Of a stretch of DNA of 64,000 nucleotides, positions 40,963 to 51,200 are shown one piece after another (positions within the stretch are counted from its first letter, which is position 1; each line of letters begins with the position of its first letter). This DNA comes from CAVUNY01 sp963843535. GTDB taxonomy: Bacteria; Chloroflexota; Anaerolineae; Anaerolineales; Anaerolineaceae. The DNA is taken from assembly GCA_963843535.1 (NCBI GenBank), contig CAWJKU010000004.1, positions 310,001-374,000 on the forward strand, given 5' to 3'. A model generated the notes under the pieces. That model did not search any database, was not told the DNA's origin, and worked only from the letters and a program-made list of their open reading frames with translations. The position numbers and the translations under genes were made by a program.

Positions 40963-41940
40963 TTGAAAGCAGAAATTCCGAAAACCGGATTGATCGATAA
41001 ATTGTTTTTCTGGCGCGGGATGAGCAAGATGGCTCGCCGCGAAGCCAGGGAAGGTTATTTATATATCGCTCCCTGGTTAGTCGGTCTGCTGGCATTTACG
41101 ATCGGTCCGGTTATCGCTTCCCTGGCCTTCAGTTTCACCGCCTGGCAAATCTCGTCCCCACCCACGTGGATTGGCCTGGATAACTACGTGGAGCTGCTGC
41201 AAGACCCGGCCATGCATAAGAGCCTGTATAACACGCTTTACCTGGCCCTGTTTGGTGTGCCGCTAAATTTGGTCGCCGGATTGGCAATTGCCATGTTGAT
41301 GAACCAAACCGTGCGCGGTATCGGGATTTTTCGCACCATCTGGTATCTCCCGTCGATTTTGAGCAGCGTGGCTATAGCGGTTTTATGGTTGTGGATTCTT
41401 AACCCGCGATTTGGACTGTTGAACCAGGCCCTCGCCCTGGTGGGCATTGAGGGGCCGGCCTGGCTGATCGACCCGGAATGGACCAAGCCTGCAGTGATTT
41501 TGATGGGGCTTTGGGGGGTCGGCGGGACCATGATCATTTATCTGGCGGGTCTCAAAGGTATCCCCCAGCATTTATATGAGGCCGCGAAACTGGATGGGGC
41601 GGGCACGATAGGCCAATTTCGGTTTGTTACCTTACCGATGCTTTCACCATCAATTTTTTTCAACTTGATCACCAATATTATCGGCGCGCTGCAAGTTTTC
41701 GTGAGTATTGCGGCGCTCACCATGGGTGGGCCGGCGGGAGGTGGGGTTGGGCGCGCAGGAGGCGCCGATGATTCGCTGCTGGTTTTTATGCTTTATCTCT
41801 ACCGGCAGGCGTTTTCGTTCTTTCGCATGGGGTACGCCTCTGCATTGGCCTGGTTCCTGGCGGCCATTATCATGCTGTTGACCCTGCTAAACTTCTGGCT
41901 TGCGCGGCGCTGGGTTTACTATGAGAGCGGAAAGAATTGA
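40963..41940 (+). CDS. ABC sugar transporter permease (MalF/UgpA-like)
   Basis: The 325-residue membrane protein has six main helices and the permease EAA loop (LYEAAKLDGAGTIGQFRFVTLPML shortened: EAAKLDGAGTIGQFRFVTLP). The start is TTG 40963, fixed by GGAGGAG 4-5 nt upstream. Pairs with the next permease to form the channel of a carbohydrate importer of the CUT1 class, which takes up oligosaccharides or glycerophosphodiesters. No ATPase gene follows, as is common where one MsmX-like ATPase serves several importers. Confidence 0.92.
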   Translation: MKAEIPKTGLIDKLFFWRGMSKMARREAREGYLYIAPWLVGLLAFTIGPVIASLAFSFTAWQISSPPTWIGLDNYVELLQDPAMHKSLYNTLYLALFGVPLNLVAGLAIAMLMNQTVRGIGIFRTIWYLPSILSSVAIAVLWLWILNPRFGLLNQALALVGIEGPAWLIDPEWTKPAVILMGLWGVGGTMIIYLAGLKGIPQHLYEAAKLDGAGTIGQFRFVTLPMLSPSIFFNLITNIIGALQVFVSIAALTMGGPAGGGVGRAGGADDSLLVFMLYLYRQAFSFFRMGYASALAWFLAAIIMLLTLLNFWLARRWVYYESGKN

Positions 41941-41957
41941 GTTGAGTGGAAAAAGAG

Positions 41958-42878
41958 ATGACACCCAATCTGGAAAATAAGTTGCTGTTTCGCGGCGCAG
42001 CAATCTCGAAGCCCCCATGGTGGAAGTCACAGCGTCTCCAGGGTGTGGCCTATAACATCGTTATCTATATTTTATTGTTTGCCGGCAGCCTGATCTTCCT
42101 GGCTCCTCTGGCGTGGATGGTATCTACTTCCCTGAAGCGCCTTGACGATGTTTGGAGCATTACGATGCAATGGATTCCCCAGCCAATTCAATGGCAAAAC
42201 TATGGGGAAGCCCTGAAGACGCTGCCGTTCTTCCAATATGTGGGAAATTCGGTTTTCGTTGCTGTTTTGAGTATGGTAGGGTCCGTCTTATCGGCCGCGC
42301 TGGTCGGTTATGGTTTCGCGCGTTTCCATTTTCCAGGACGCAATGTGCTGTTTTACATATTATTGGGCACCATGATGCTGCCAGGGACGGTGACGTTCAT
42401 CCCCGTATATGTCATGTTTGCCAAGTTGGGTTGGGTTTATACGTTTTTGCCGTTGATTGTCCCGCCTTTTTTGGGCTCGGCCTTCAATATTTTTCTGATG
42501 CGGCAGTTTCTGTTGACCATCCCGATCGAGCTCGATGAAGCTGCGCGGATGGACGGAGCTTCATCCCTCGCCATATTCTGGAGTGTGCTGCTGCCGTTGA
42601 TGCGCCCGGCAATCGCCACAGTGGCAGTTTTCAGCTTTATGTCGGCGTGGAACGATTTTTTTGGTCCCCTGCTCTACCTGAAGGACGAACAATATACTTT
42701 GTCCCTGGGCCTGGCTTTCTATCGGGCCACCAATTTGTCCGCATCCGCGATGAGCGCCACCAACTGGCACTATATGATGGTGATCGCGACTCTCGCGATG
42801 ATTCCGAATATTATCCTGTTCTTTTTGGCCCAGCGGCAGTTCCTGGAAGGGATCACGCTGACAGGCTTGAAAGGGTAG
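41958..42878 (+). CDS. ABC sugar transporter permease (MalG/UgpE-like)
   Basis: The protein of about 306 residues has six membrane helices, the MalG-type WMVSTSLK start of the transport domain and the EAA loop (IELDEAARMDGASSLAIFWSVLLPL shortened: DEAARMDGASSLAIFWSVLLP). ATG 41958 is preferred with GTGGAAAAAGAG before it; an in-frame GTG at 41946 is an alternative. It follows the first permease by 17 bp and forms the CUT1 pore with it. Confidence 0.9.
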   Translation: MTPNLENKLLFRGAAISKPPWWKSQRLQGVAYNIVIYILLFAGSLIFLAPLAWMVSTSLKRLDDVWSITMQWIPQPIQWQNYGEALKTLPFFQYVGNSVFVAVLSMVGSVLSAALVGYGFARFHFPGRNVLFYILLGTMMLPGTVTFIPVYVMFAKLGWVYTFLPLIVPPFLGSAFNIFLMRQFLLTIPIELDEAARMDGASSLAIFWSVLLPLMRPAIATVAVFSFMSAWNDFFGPLLYLKDEQYTLSLGLAFYRATNLSASAMSATNWHYMMVIATLAMIPNIILFFLAQRQFLEGITLTGLKG

Positions 42879-43028
42879 TTGTTCTATTGTGGAAAGAAGC
42901 TGGAAGATGATCGCAATCTCGTTGGCTGAATCTCAAAACCGAAGCGCGGCGGCGAGAGAAAACAGCGTGTTTTGGCAGAACCCAGCTTTTTACAAACCAA
43001 ACTTTTGTTCAGACTAGGAGAAAGGAGA

Positions 43029-44609
43029 ATGGCAACCATGTGGACTAACGCGAGAAAACAAATCCTGGCCATACTGACATTAGCAACTCTCTTAAGTATG
43101 GTCCTGGGAGCCTGCACCACTCCCACCCCGGTGGTGCAAAAGGAGACGGTCATCGTCAAAGAGACCGTCCCTGTCACTGTCAAGGAGACTGTCGCCGTCA
43201 CTGTCAAAGAGACAGTTTCTGTTGAGAAGCTGATCACGCCTACCGCGGGCGCTCAGACCTATCGTGCCTACACCTTCACCGGAAAGCCATACGCGGCGGG
43301 CACGACCGTAACGTATATGGCTGGCATGAGCATCGATCAGCAGCGCGCTCTGCTTGAAGATGCCGCCTGGTTCAAGACCGCTACGGGTATTGATCTCAAG
43401 ATCCAGATCGGCGATGATGCCAAATTCAATGCCCTGGTAGCTGCGGGCACTCCCCCAGATCTTTACTACTGCAGCACGCCAGGTCTGCAGGCCGCAGATG
43501 GAACTTTCGCGCCGATTGACCAGTACATTGACAAGACGTTCCTGGATCGGGTTCCGAAAGTGTTCCTCGACGGCTTTACCGGCCTGGATGGCAAGCTTTA
43601 TGGCCTGCAGCTCGGCGGCTGGTTCCCGGTTGTCCTGGTCAATACCAAATTAATCAAGGATTCGGGTGGAACTGTACCGAATACGGACATGACCTGGGAA
43701 GATGTGGTCGCCATCGGCCAGAAAGTGACCAAAGATAAGAACGGAAAAGCGCCCACGGATGCGGCCTTTGATGCCAAGAATGTGGATATCTGGGGTTACT
43801 GGGCGGGCTGGTTCGCTGATGACACCCTGCCGTTCTCCAACGGCGCCCGCCGCTTCGACGAGACGGGTACCCGCAGCCTGGTGGACGATCCCAAATTCAT
43901 CGAAGCCTGGAAATGGTGGTCTGACCTGACCAACACCTACAAGATCATGCCATCCAACTCTTACCTGGGAACGATGGGCCAGAGCGCAGGTGAGCTGTTC
44001 TTGAGCGGCAAGATGGCCATGTTCTCGGAGGGCATCGACTACGACCTCTTCCGGCGCGCCAATGAGAAATTAGGCGCGGGCAACTGGAAGATTGTAGCCT
44101 ACCCCCATCCCAAGAGTCACGACCTGGTTCTCTCCCGCTACCAGGGCGGCGCCTGTGTGGCTGCCAAGAGCAAGAATCCTGCCGCTGCCGTGGAGGCATT
44201 GAAGTTCCTCGCCGCTGCCGGATACCCAACTTATCCCAATATGTGGCTCAAAGACAGCGATGTGGTGACCTATTGGCTCCAGTTCTATCCGTTCCTCAAG
44301 GACGCTGGCTACGCAGAAATGATGAAGTACAGCCTGACAAAGATTGGGCCTGAACCCTGGAATGGTTCTGCGGCTCCATTCAATATCGATCGCTACACCC
44401 AGGGCTGGGACTTCTGGGAGAAATGGGGTCAAGTCCGCGATGGTAAGCTGGCTTTCGACAAGTTTGACTTCAAGGCCTATGCCAAGCAAGCCAATGAGAA
44501 GGTTGTGGCTGGCATGGAGAAAGATCTGACGCAAGTTACACTGGCTCCAGCCTGGAAGGACGCACTGACGAAACTGCTGGCGACCCGCAAGGCAGATCTG
44601 ACCAAATAA
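43029..44609 (+). CDS. Sugar ABC transporter substrate-binding lipoprotein
   Basis: The 526-residue protein has a lipoprotein signal (lipobox LGAC, C29) and ATG 43029 behind AAAGGAG; in-frame codons further upstream lack support. After the cysteine comes an unusual linker of repeated V-K-E-T-V units (about 36-65), then a two-lobed binding domain of the CUT1 type (AAWFKTATGIDLKIQIGDDAKF, GTPPDLYYCSTPG, GWFPVVLVNTKLIKDSGG, ELFLSGKMAMFSEG). It would capture an oligosaccharide outside the cell for the two permeases. A stable hairpin follows the gene and may raise its level over downstream genes. Confidence 0.92.
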   Translation: MATMWTNARKQILAILTLATLLSMVLGACTTPTPVVQKETVIVKETVPVTVKETVAVTVKETVSVEKLITPTAGAQTYRAYTFTGKPYAAGTTVTYMAGMSIDQQRALLEDAAWFKTATGIDLKIQIGDDAKFNALVAAGTPPDLYYCSTPGLQAADGTFAPIDQYIDKTFLDRVPKVFLDGFTGLDGKLYGLQLGGWFPVVLVNTKLIKDSGGTVPNTDMTWEDVVAIGQKVTKDKNGKAPTDAAFDAKNVDIWGYWAGWFADDTLPFSNGARRFDETGTRSLVDDPKFIEAWKWWSDLTNTYKIMPSNSYLGTMGQSAGELFLSGKMAMFSEGIDYDLFRRANEKLGAGNWKIVAYPHPKSHDLVLSRYQGGACVAAKSKNPAAAVEALKFLAAAGYPTYPNMWLKDSDVVTYWLQFYPFLKDAGYAEMMKYSLTKIGPEPWNGSAAPFNIDRYTQGWDFWEKWGQVRDGKLAFDKFDFKAYAKQANEKVVAGMEKDLTQVTLAPAWKDALTKLLATRKADLTK

Positions 44610-44652
44610 ACACCTGATTGTAGGGGCAATTCAAGCCTTATGTGTGGTAACG

Positions 44653-44680
44653 AGGAGCAGGGAGAACTCTCCCTGCTCCT
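44653..44680 (+). terminator. Intra-operon hairpin after the binding-protein gene
   Basis: AGGAGCAGGGAGA and TCTCCCTGCTCCT form a 13-bp perfect stem. No U-run follows (GTTAATAAAC), so it probably stabilises the upstream message or partly terminates, a usual way to keep binding protein in excess over downstream enzymes. Confidence 0.6.
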
Positions 44681-44698
44681 GTTAATAAACAAGGTAAA

Positions 44699-46174
44699 AT
44701 GGCAGGGGTACAGGCGATGACTTCTCAGTTCCACACCCTATATGATTGGTCAACCGGCAGCACCTGGATCGCCGATGGCGGCCAAAAAATTGCCAGGGTG
44801 GAGTCTCCGCGCTTGCGCGACCTGGTGATGCGCCCTGGGGGACAGCCGCTGGCAACCTGGCTGACCTTGTTTTGGTGGCAGTACGCGGACAACGAAAAAC
44901 CCGGGCGCAGCGCCTGGATTGTGGATGAGCTGCGGCTGGATGATCGCGACCCCTCTTGTTACAGCCTTTCACTTCAATCCCATAATGCCAATCGGTCGAT
45001 CGCCAGCCGTTACCAGCTGCGCCTGACTTATGATGCCGGAATCGATTCCTATGTGTATGAAGTCACCGCAGAAATGGAAGTGCTGCCCGGAAAGGAATGG
45101 CTGGTCGAGCCGCAAGGCGGGATCGAGTTTGCCGATCCCTGGTACAAAGATGCCGTTGGCTCAGCCGTGCCTTATCCCGGCGCTGAAAAACCGCGCTGGC
45201 CCTGGGTGGTTTATTTGGACCCGCAAGGTCAGATCGTACGCCTGCCATTAAACCACCTGGGTGCCCCTTCATTGGAGCGCATCCTTTTCCCGGCTTCAGG
45301 CGGTTGGATGGGTTTCTTCAATCATCCGGATGGCAATCCGGTGATCGAGCTGGGACCTGAGACTGCCCAGGCAACTCGCGTAGAGGTCTGCGCCTGGGGG
45401 TACGACGTTCATTTTATCTACCGTGTTCCTTCGGATGGAAAGTGGGACGCAAGGAAGGTAAATCAAGGCCAGCCTTACCCGGCGATAACACTCAAAGGTG
45501 GGCAAAAATGCTCCGCCCGCTACCGTTTTTACTCCCTTCCGGCTGTAGAAGGCGCGCAGCGGCTGGCAAGCTCGATCCAACCTGTGCTGTCCGAAGATTT
45601 AATCCAGCAGCTTTCTCGCCCGGCTTACCGCGCGGGGAATAATACTTTCCAGGATGGCATATTCCCATCGCTACCCGACAGCTCCTGGTATTGGTCGCCA
45701 TCCCATCCCGAGGGCGCTGTTTGGGACCGCACCTTTGGCCGGCTTGATCAATCTTCTTTGGCGCTCCATAATCAATCTTCCCGCCTGGCTTATTGGGAAG
45801 TTCCCCAAGGGCCCGATTTTTGGATGAATCCCCTGCCTTCTTCCAGGCAGCGGCTGGGGGCCTGGATTAAAACGGATAGGCTGGTCGGTAAAGGGGCCTA
45901 CGTGAGTTTCCGGTACAGCAGCTACCTGGTCGCCACCGGTCAAAAACCGCCTTTTGCAGAGGTTGTTTCTGAGCCCATCACTGGAAGCAGGGATTGGACT
46001 TATGTTGAATTGATGATCGATCCGCCGCCGGCGAGGGCCACGCGCGGTTACCTGCGTCTGGCCCTGGATGGGGTCGGGTCTGCCTGGTTTGATGACGTTT
46101 GTATTGAAATTGACAATAATCCACAGGTTTTCCCGGGTGATTTAGATCAGGAGAATGAAGATGGGCTTGCTTGA
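44699..46174 (+). CDS. Unassigned carbohydrate-locus protein with beta-sandwich C-terminus
   Basis: A 491-residue protein without signal peptide. The first two thirds are beta-rich and contain repeated aromatic motifs (LYDWSTGSTWIADGG, FWWQYADNEKP, YRFYSLPAVEG); the last roughly 150 residues (SRLAYWEVPQGPDFWMN, LGAWIKTD, VELMIDPPPARATRGYLRLALDGVGSAWFDDV shortened: RGYLRLALDGVGSAWFDDV) resemble carbohydrate-binding beta-sandwich domains. No catalytic motif recognised. ATG 44699 has AAGG 5 nt upstream. It overlaps the next gene by 14 bp. Role in breakdown of the imported glycan inferred from context. Confidence 0.65.
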   Translation: MAGVQAMTSQFHTLYDWSTGSTWIADGGQKIARVESPRLRDLVMRPGGQPLATWLTLFWWQYADNEKPGRSAWIVDELRLDDRDPSCYSLSLQSHNANRSIASRYQLRLTYDAGIDSYVYEVTAEMEVLPGKEWLVEPQGGIEFADPWYKDAVGSAVPYPGAEKPRWPWVVYLDPQGQIVRLPLNHLGAPSLERILFPASGGWMGFFNHPDGNPVIELGPETAQATRVEVCAWGYDVHFIYRVPSDGKWDARKVNQGQPYPAITLKGGQKCSARYRFYSLPAVEGAQRLASSIQPVLSEDLIQQLSRPAYRAGNNTFQDGIFPSLPDSSWYWSPSHPEGAVWDRTFGRLDQSSLALHNQSSRLAYWEVPQGPDFWMNPLPSSRQRLGAWIKTDRLVGKGAYVSFRYSSYLVATGQKPPFAEVVSEPITGSRDWTYVELMIDPPPARATRGYLRLALDGVGSAWFDDVCIEIDNNPQVFPGDLDQENEDGLA

Positions 46175-48275
46175 AATTTCAAAACGTGCGGATCGGCATG
46201 CTGACCTCTTAAACGCGGCAGAAGCGTTTGGAACCAGGGCATTAATTTGCTTTGAGCGCGGGGGGGCTGCCAACATCCAGCGCGCCAATGAGCTGGCGCT
46301 GGCAATAGCCCCGGCGCCTGGCGGCGATATTGGCTGGCAGATTGTAGATGTGGGCATCATGCTTACCCGGCACGCCGCCAGCCTGACGCAGGCTGCGAAA
46401 GAGCACCTGGGAGAGCTGCTGGAACAGTCGCTGGAAGCCTGGCAGGATCGGGAATTTGGCCGGGGAAATGTCAATCACCCAGTGATTGCCACCTGGCTCT
46501 ATGCGGCGGCGGGCAAGGCATTGGGGCGCCGGGAGTATTCGGAGCGCGCTGACAGGAACTTGCGCAGGTTTATCCATATCTTCAGCCAGGCGGGGGATAT
46601 GTCGGAATATAACAGCCCCACTTATCTCGGTCCGACTCTTGTAGGTCTGGCGAGTATTGGCGCTTATGCCGAACTGGAGTCGACCCGGCTGAGAGCCCGG
46701 TTGATTGAAGAAAGAATCTGGCTGAGCACCATGGCGCGCTGGCATTCCCCTACCCAGCAATTGGCAGGACCACACAGCCGGGCTTATGCCGACAGCACGC
46801 TGGGTTTTGGCGGCATTATTCGCTACCTGGCGCACGCCGTCCTGGAGGCCCCTGTTTTCTGGGATTTCGACATGTGTGTTGCCTATGACCACCATTACGA
46901 TGCTGAGTGGGCTGGAAAGATCGCCGCCTGTATTTTCTGCTTTCCGGATTACCTGCGCAGCATCGGCGAGGGAAAAAGTTTTCCTTTCGAGGTTTATTCG
47001 ACCACGGATGGAGAAGACTACACCGTGGATGGGCGTGAAGTTTACCGGGGGGGGCGGGGCCGGTTGACGACCTTCATGACGCCCCAATATTGCCTCGGAT
47101 CGACCGAACGTCCGTATGTAGACGGCGGGCAAACGGAAATGTGCATCGCCTACTGGAGGCCCCGCGGGGCGGTAAGCAAGTTCACCGATCTTCGCGCGCT
47201 CTACTTTCGCTATGTTGCCAATAACCGCCTGCCGGCTCAGGAAAATGCATATACCTCCTGGTATGGGGGGCGCACGATGGTGTACAGTCCGAATCTGCTG
47301 CATCAAGATGGCCGCCAACACGTCTTGCAGCACGCCGGAAAGGCTATTCTTCTGTCGCAGCCCTTACGGCGTGAAAATGGGCTTTATCATTCCTTGCGTT
47401 TTGATACGTTGATCCCGCTCTATCAGCCTTTAGATGAAATCTGGCTGGCAGATAAGGAAATTAAGAGCTTCCCGGCTCATGCGGATTGGGAATCTCCGCT
47501 CACCATTCGCGATGGCGATGTGTACCTGGCTCTGCGCCCCCTCCAACCAACCGATTTAGGCGGAGGCCAGCACGCGGTTGAGATTTTTGAGGCCAATCAC
47601 CACCTGATACTATCCATTTATAATTTTCGGGCTGGCGAGGCGCGATCCTTCCCTGCTTATGCGCTCAACAAGGCCCATAATGGCCTGATCCTCGAAATTG
47701 GAACGGCCGCGGAATACGGTAGTTTTGCGGCCTTTCGCCGGCATATTGCCAGCACGCGCCTCTCGGAGAACATGTGGCTTGGCGAGGTGCGCCAGGTGCG
47801 CTACATCAGCGGGGGGGATGAATTGGTGATGCATTACAATCCGGAGACCCAGGAAGTGCTTGAGAGCCAGGTAAACGGCAGGAAGATCGTGCATGAGGGG
47901 TTCAGCTGCCCGCTGGCAGTTCAAAATTCTAGCGGATCCCTTCAGTTGGGTGAAATTTCTCTGCGGACTGATCCTGGCGTTCCAGCCTGGTTGGCATTCG
48001 AGCCTGCATCCGGGTGGCTGGTAGTGGCCCTGCCGACTGACCAGGCTGCAAGGGTGCGGATTGGCGCTCCAGGCATCTTGGTCGAGTGTGAATCATTGGC
48101 CGGTGCAATCTTCCGCATCCATTTGGGGGATGAGATCGACTTCGAATTGAACGCACTTGCTTTAAACGCCCCTGTGCATGTGGATGGTGTTGAGCAGATC
48201 AACCAGGTGTTACTAAATGGAAGCGTGCGTGTTGTTCGCCCGGGCGATGGGGAAGGAGAATGGGTGATCCAATGA
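46161..48275 (+). CDS. Unassigned large protein, alpha/alpha-toroid plus beta-sandwich (lyase/glycosidase-like)
   Basis: A 704-residue cytoplasmic protein. The N-terminal half is helical (alpha/alpha toroid rhythm: GNVNHPVIATWLYAAAGKALG, MSEYNSPTYLGPTLVGLASI, GPHSRAYADSTLGFGG) and the C-terminal half is beta-rich (YTSWYGGRTMVYSPNLLHQDG onward). This architecture resembles heparinase-type polysaccharide lyases and some glycosidases; NSPTY and GPHSRAY may belong to the active site. Start ATG 46161 is 7 nt after AGGAG, whereas ATG 46155 is too close. It shares a stop/start ATGA with the GH38-like gene. I do not recognise the family with certainty. Confidence 0.65.
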   Translation: MGLLEISKRADRHADLLNAAEAFGTRALICFERGGAANIQRANELALAIAPAPGGDIGWQIVDVGIMLTRHAASLTQAAKEHLGELLEQSLEAWQDREFGRGNVNHPVIATWLYAAAGKALGRREYSERADRNLRRFIHIFSQAGDMSEYNSPTYLGPTLVGLASIGAYAELESTRLRARLIEERIWLSTMARWHSPTQQLAGPHSRAYADSTLGFGGIIRYLAHAVLEAPVFWDFDMCVAYDHHYDAEWAGKIAACIFCFPDYLRSIGEGKSFPFEVYSTTDGEDYTVDGREVYRGGRGRLTTFMTPQYCLGSTERPYVDGGQTEMCIAYWRPRGAVSKFTDLRALYFRYVANNRLPAQENAYTSWYGGRTMVYSPNLLHQDGRQHVLQHAGKAILLSQPLRRENGLYHSLRFDTLIPLYQPLDEIWLADKEIKSFPAHADWESPLTIRDGDVYLALRPLQPTDLGGGQHAVEIFEANHHLILSIYNFRAGEARSFPAYALNKAHNGLILEIGTAAEYGSFAAFRRHIASTRLSENMWLGEVRQVRYISGGDELVMHYNPETQEVLESQVNGRKIVHEGFSCPLAVQNSSGSLQLGEISLRTDPGVPAWLAFEPASGWLVVALPTDQAARVRIGAPGILVECESLAGAIFRIHLGDEIDFELNALALNAPVHVDGVEQINQVLLNGSVRVVRPGDGEGEWVIQ

Positions 48276-51200
48276 GAGAAGCTTATTTGTTAACTTTTCA
48301 CTGGGGTTGGTTGAGCCCTGGATGCTACAAACAGCTCAGATATGAGCAAGGACCTGGTTACCTGGCTTATCTTAAAACCCTGCCCGCCGAATTTTTCGGT
48401 CACCTGGCCTTCAGCCATGCGGGTTGGGTATTCGACCTGAAAATGACCCCAGAAGTGCGCCGGGTGCCGGGCCAAGAGCTCGAGCCGAACATGCATGTCC
48501 TTCCCTTCAGTGCGAGTGATGTTGCAGAATGGCGCGAGGTGGTCTCTACCGGACGGCTTGAGCCGGTTACATATTACTATATTCCCCTCGTCGCCGAGCA
48601 GGCTATGGGTGAAACTCTAATCCGAGCGATCCGCTACAGCCGCGCTGTGCTGGAGCGTGAATTGGGTGCGGCACCTGTGGCTTTGACAACCCACGACCCT
48701 TTCACCCTGATGAATTGGGGTACCGCGCAGCAAGCCCAACTGGCAGTTCTGACCGGGCACCAGGTTTTATTCGGTGGGCTGGAAGGCACGGTGGTGGCGA
48801 TGGACGGCACCCGCGTCCCATGCATTGGCGCAACGCTGCAGCGTCATGGGCTTGAGGCCATGTCCGGGCCAATGATCAGGGCGCTGGAACGGGGTGAAGG
48901 GACGGCTTTCTGCTTTGCCACCGAAATGCACTGGCATCACCGCACCAATCCTTTCGAGCGTGCCCTGCGCCAGGTAGCGGTTCGTTTCGGAGAGATGCAT
49001 TTTGAGCCCAGCCGGATCAAGGAATGGATGGATCACGTGAGTGAATGGCCTGAAATCCCTGCCGCCGGAATAGGATCAAAAGGATGGAACGGCGGTGGAC
49101 CAGACCAGATGCAGCTGACCAGCCTGATTCGCCAATGCGAGCTGATCTTGCCGGGAATCGAAGCATTAGAGGCGCTGCGAATGGGTGGGGGCATCCAGGC
49201 TGCCAGGATTGAGGCGCTATGGAAACGGACCTTATTCTTGAACGACAATCATATTCGCTGGCTCGTCCATGATCACAAGCGGATTTACCTTCCCGCAGCC
49301 CGCACCCTACTATCAGATTTGCAGGCCACCGCCCGGGATTTACTGCAAGAAATATCAATACCATTCCAGGCAGCCGGCCCAAGGTTGATCGCGTGGAATT
49401 TGCTTGGCTGGGAACGGTCCGCGATGGCGGAAGCGGAAGTCGAGCTGCCTGCCGGTTTTAAGAGCCTCAGTCTGAGGAGCCCGGGAGATGAACATCCTCC
49501 GATCCAAATAAAGCCTCTAGAGTGGGGGTCAAATGGCGATTTGAGCAGGGCCAAGGTTCTATGGAATGCCCGGAACCTGCCCGCCTGGGGTTACCGTATG
49601 TATGATTTGAATTTCTCGCCTTCCGCTCCAGCTGAGCCAGAAATTAATTCGCAATCCTCACTTAACCTTGAAAACTCGCGCCTTCGCGCGGCTTTTGCAT
49701 CTAATGGCGAATTGGCCCTGCTGGAAGATAAGCGCAGCGGGCGGATTTATCGAGGGGGGAATCGATTATTAAACTTGATCGCCCGCCCGGTTCAGACGGA
49801 GATGAAGGTTACAGCCGGCAAGCCTTTATCAGAACAAGGCGCCGATGCGGCGGGCTGTTTCAGCGCCAGCGCTGAAGTGACCCTGCCTGAGGTGGCTAAC
49901 TACGATCTGGATCTTGACGAGATGAGCGGGTGCCTGCTGTTTGTCGAGGTAGATGTCATCGGACGCGACGGAAGCTGCCTGGCGCCAACCCGGCGCTTCC
50001 CGGTGATCAATCTGCATTGGATGGAACCCCCCCATCGATACACAAGCGCCCGCAGTATTCCGTTAGGCGAGCTTGCTTCGGGGATACGCTTGCGGATCAC
50101 GCTGTGGTTCCTCTCCGAAGGGCAATCTGTGGTTGGGGTCGGGGCGGTCCGTTCGCAGCGGCAGCGTATGGCTATTGAGCAGTGGCTTGTCCGCTGGAAT
50201 TATCACTTCACCCCTGTTCCAGGTGAAGCGACCAGTGCCGAGGTGCTGGAGCAGGGTCCGGTTCGCCAGCGCCTGCGTTTCCGCGGCAAGCTGCCTCAAT
50301 GTAATTATGAGACGATCGCCACATTGGTCAGCTCAAAAGGAAATCCGCGGATCGATTTTGAAACCCGTTTTACCTTTGCGGAGCCAACCCAATTGGGGAT
50401 TCCGACCCCTTCGATGCCGCCCGAGATCGGCAGTTACCTGGGGAGCAACAATGAGCGCCCCTATATCCCCGGATTATTGGTCGCGTTCCCGGTGAACGAC
50501 GATCCTGAACTGGTGGTCGATGTCCCGTATGCTTTGCGTGATCCCATGCGGTCTGTCCACCCGTTGATCACCCAGCGCAGTTGGCTGGCGGAAGCGACCG
50601 AACCCATACATGATTTTTGGTGGGGGCTTTCGCCCTTTACAGCGCTGCGGAGCGTTCATGTGCGCGGCTGGGGCGGTCTTATTGCGGATGGCTCTCCCCA
50701 CTTCTTTATCTGGCGAGGATTGTCAGAACCAGGGGAGACTTTGCTCGGGATCAGCTTTGGGGCTTCATTGATCCATCCACGTACCGTCAGCAAACGGATT
50801 TCTCCCCAATCCGAATGGTATGAGTTTGGACGTGGTCCGGGTTATTCCGATTTTCAGGATGGCCCTGACCATTATGAGTTTAATCACCCCCAGGGGCGGT
50901 ATGTGTATCGATACAGCCTGAGTCTGGAGGCAGATCCAATCGTGTTGGCCAAGGAAGCCTACGAAATATCGGTTCCGCCCTGGGTGGTGCAGCTCAGCCC
51001 CGGGGTAGAAACGGCGAATGGTTCGCCGATGGTTCAGTCCTGGCTCAAGCTGGACAGCGACAATGTCTACCTGACCGGTTGTGAATGGCTGCGAAAAGAC
51101 GCTGGATTGGATGTTATTCGAGCTCGACTATGTGAGATGGCCGGGCGGGAAGCCAGTGGTATTTTGGAGAGCCGCCGCGAAGTGAAAAAAATGGAGCCGG

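Noticed and set aside
46242..47333. 363-residue minus-strand frame opposite the alpha/alpha-toroid gene
   Set aside because: No domain, no ribosome-binding site, and antisense to a gene with ATGA coupling to its neighbour.
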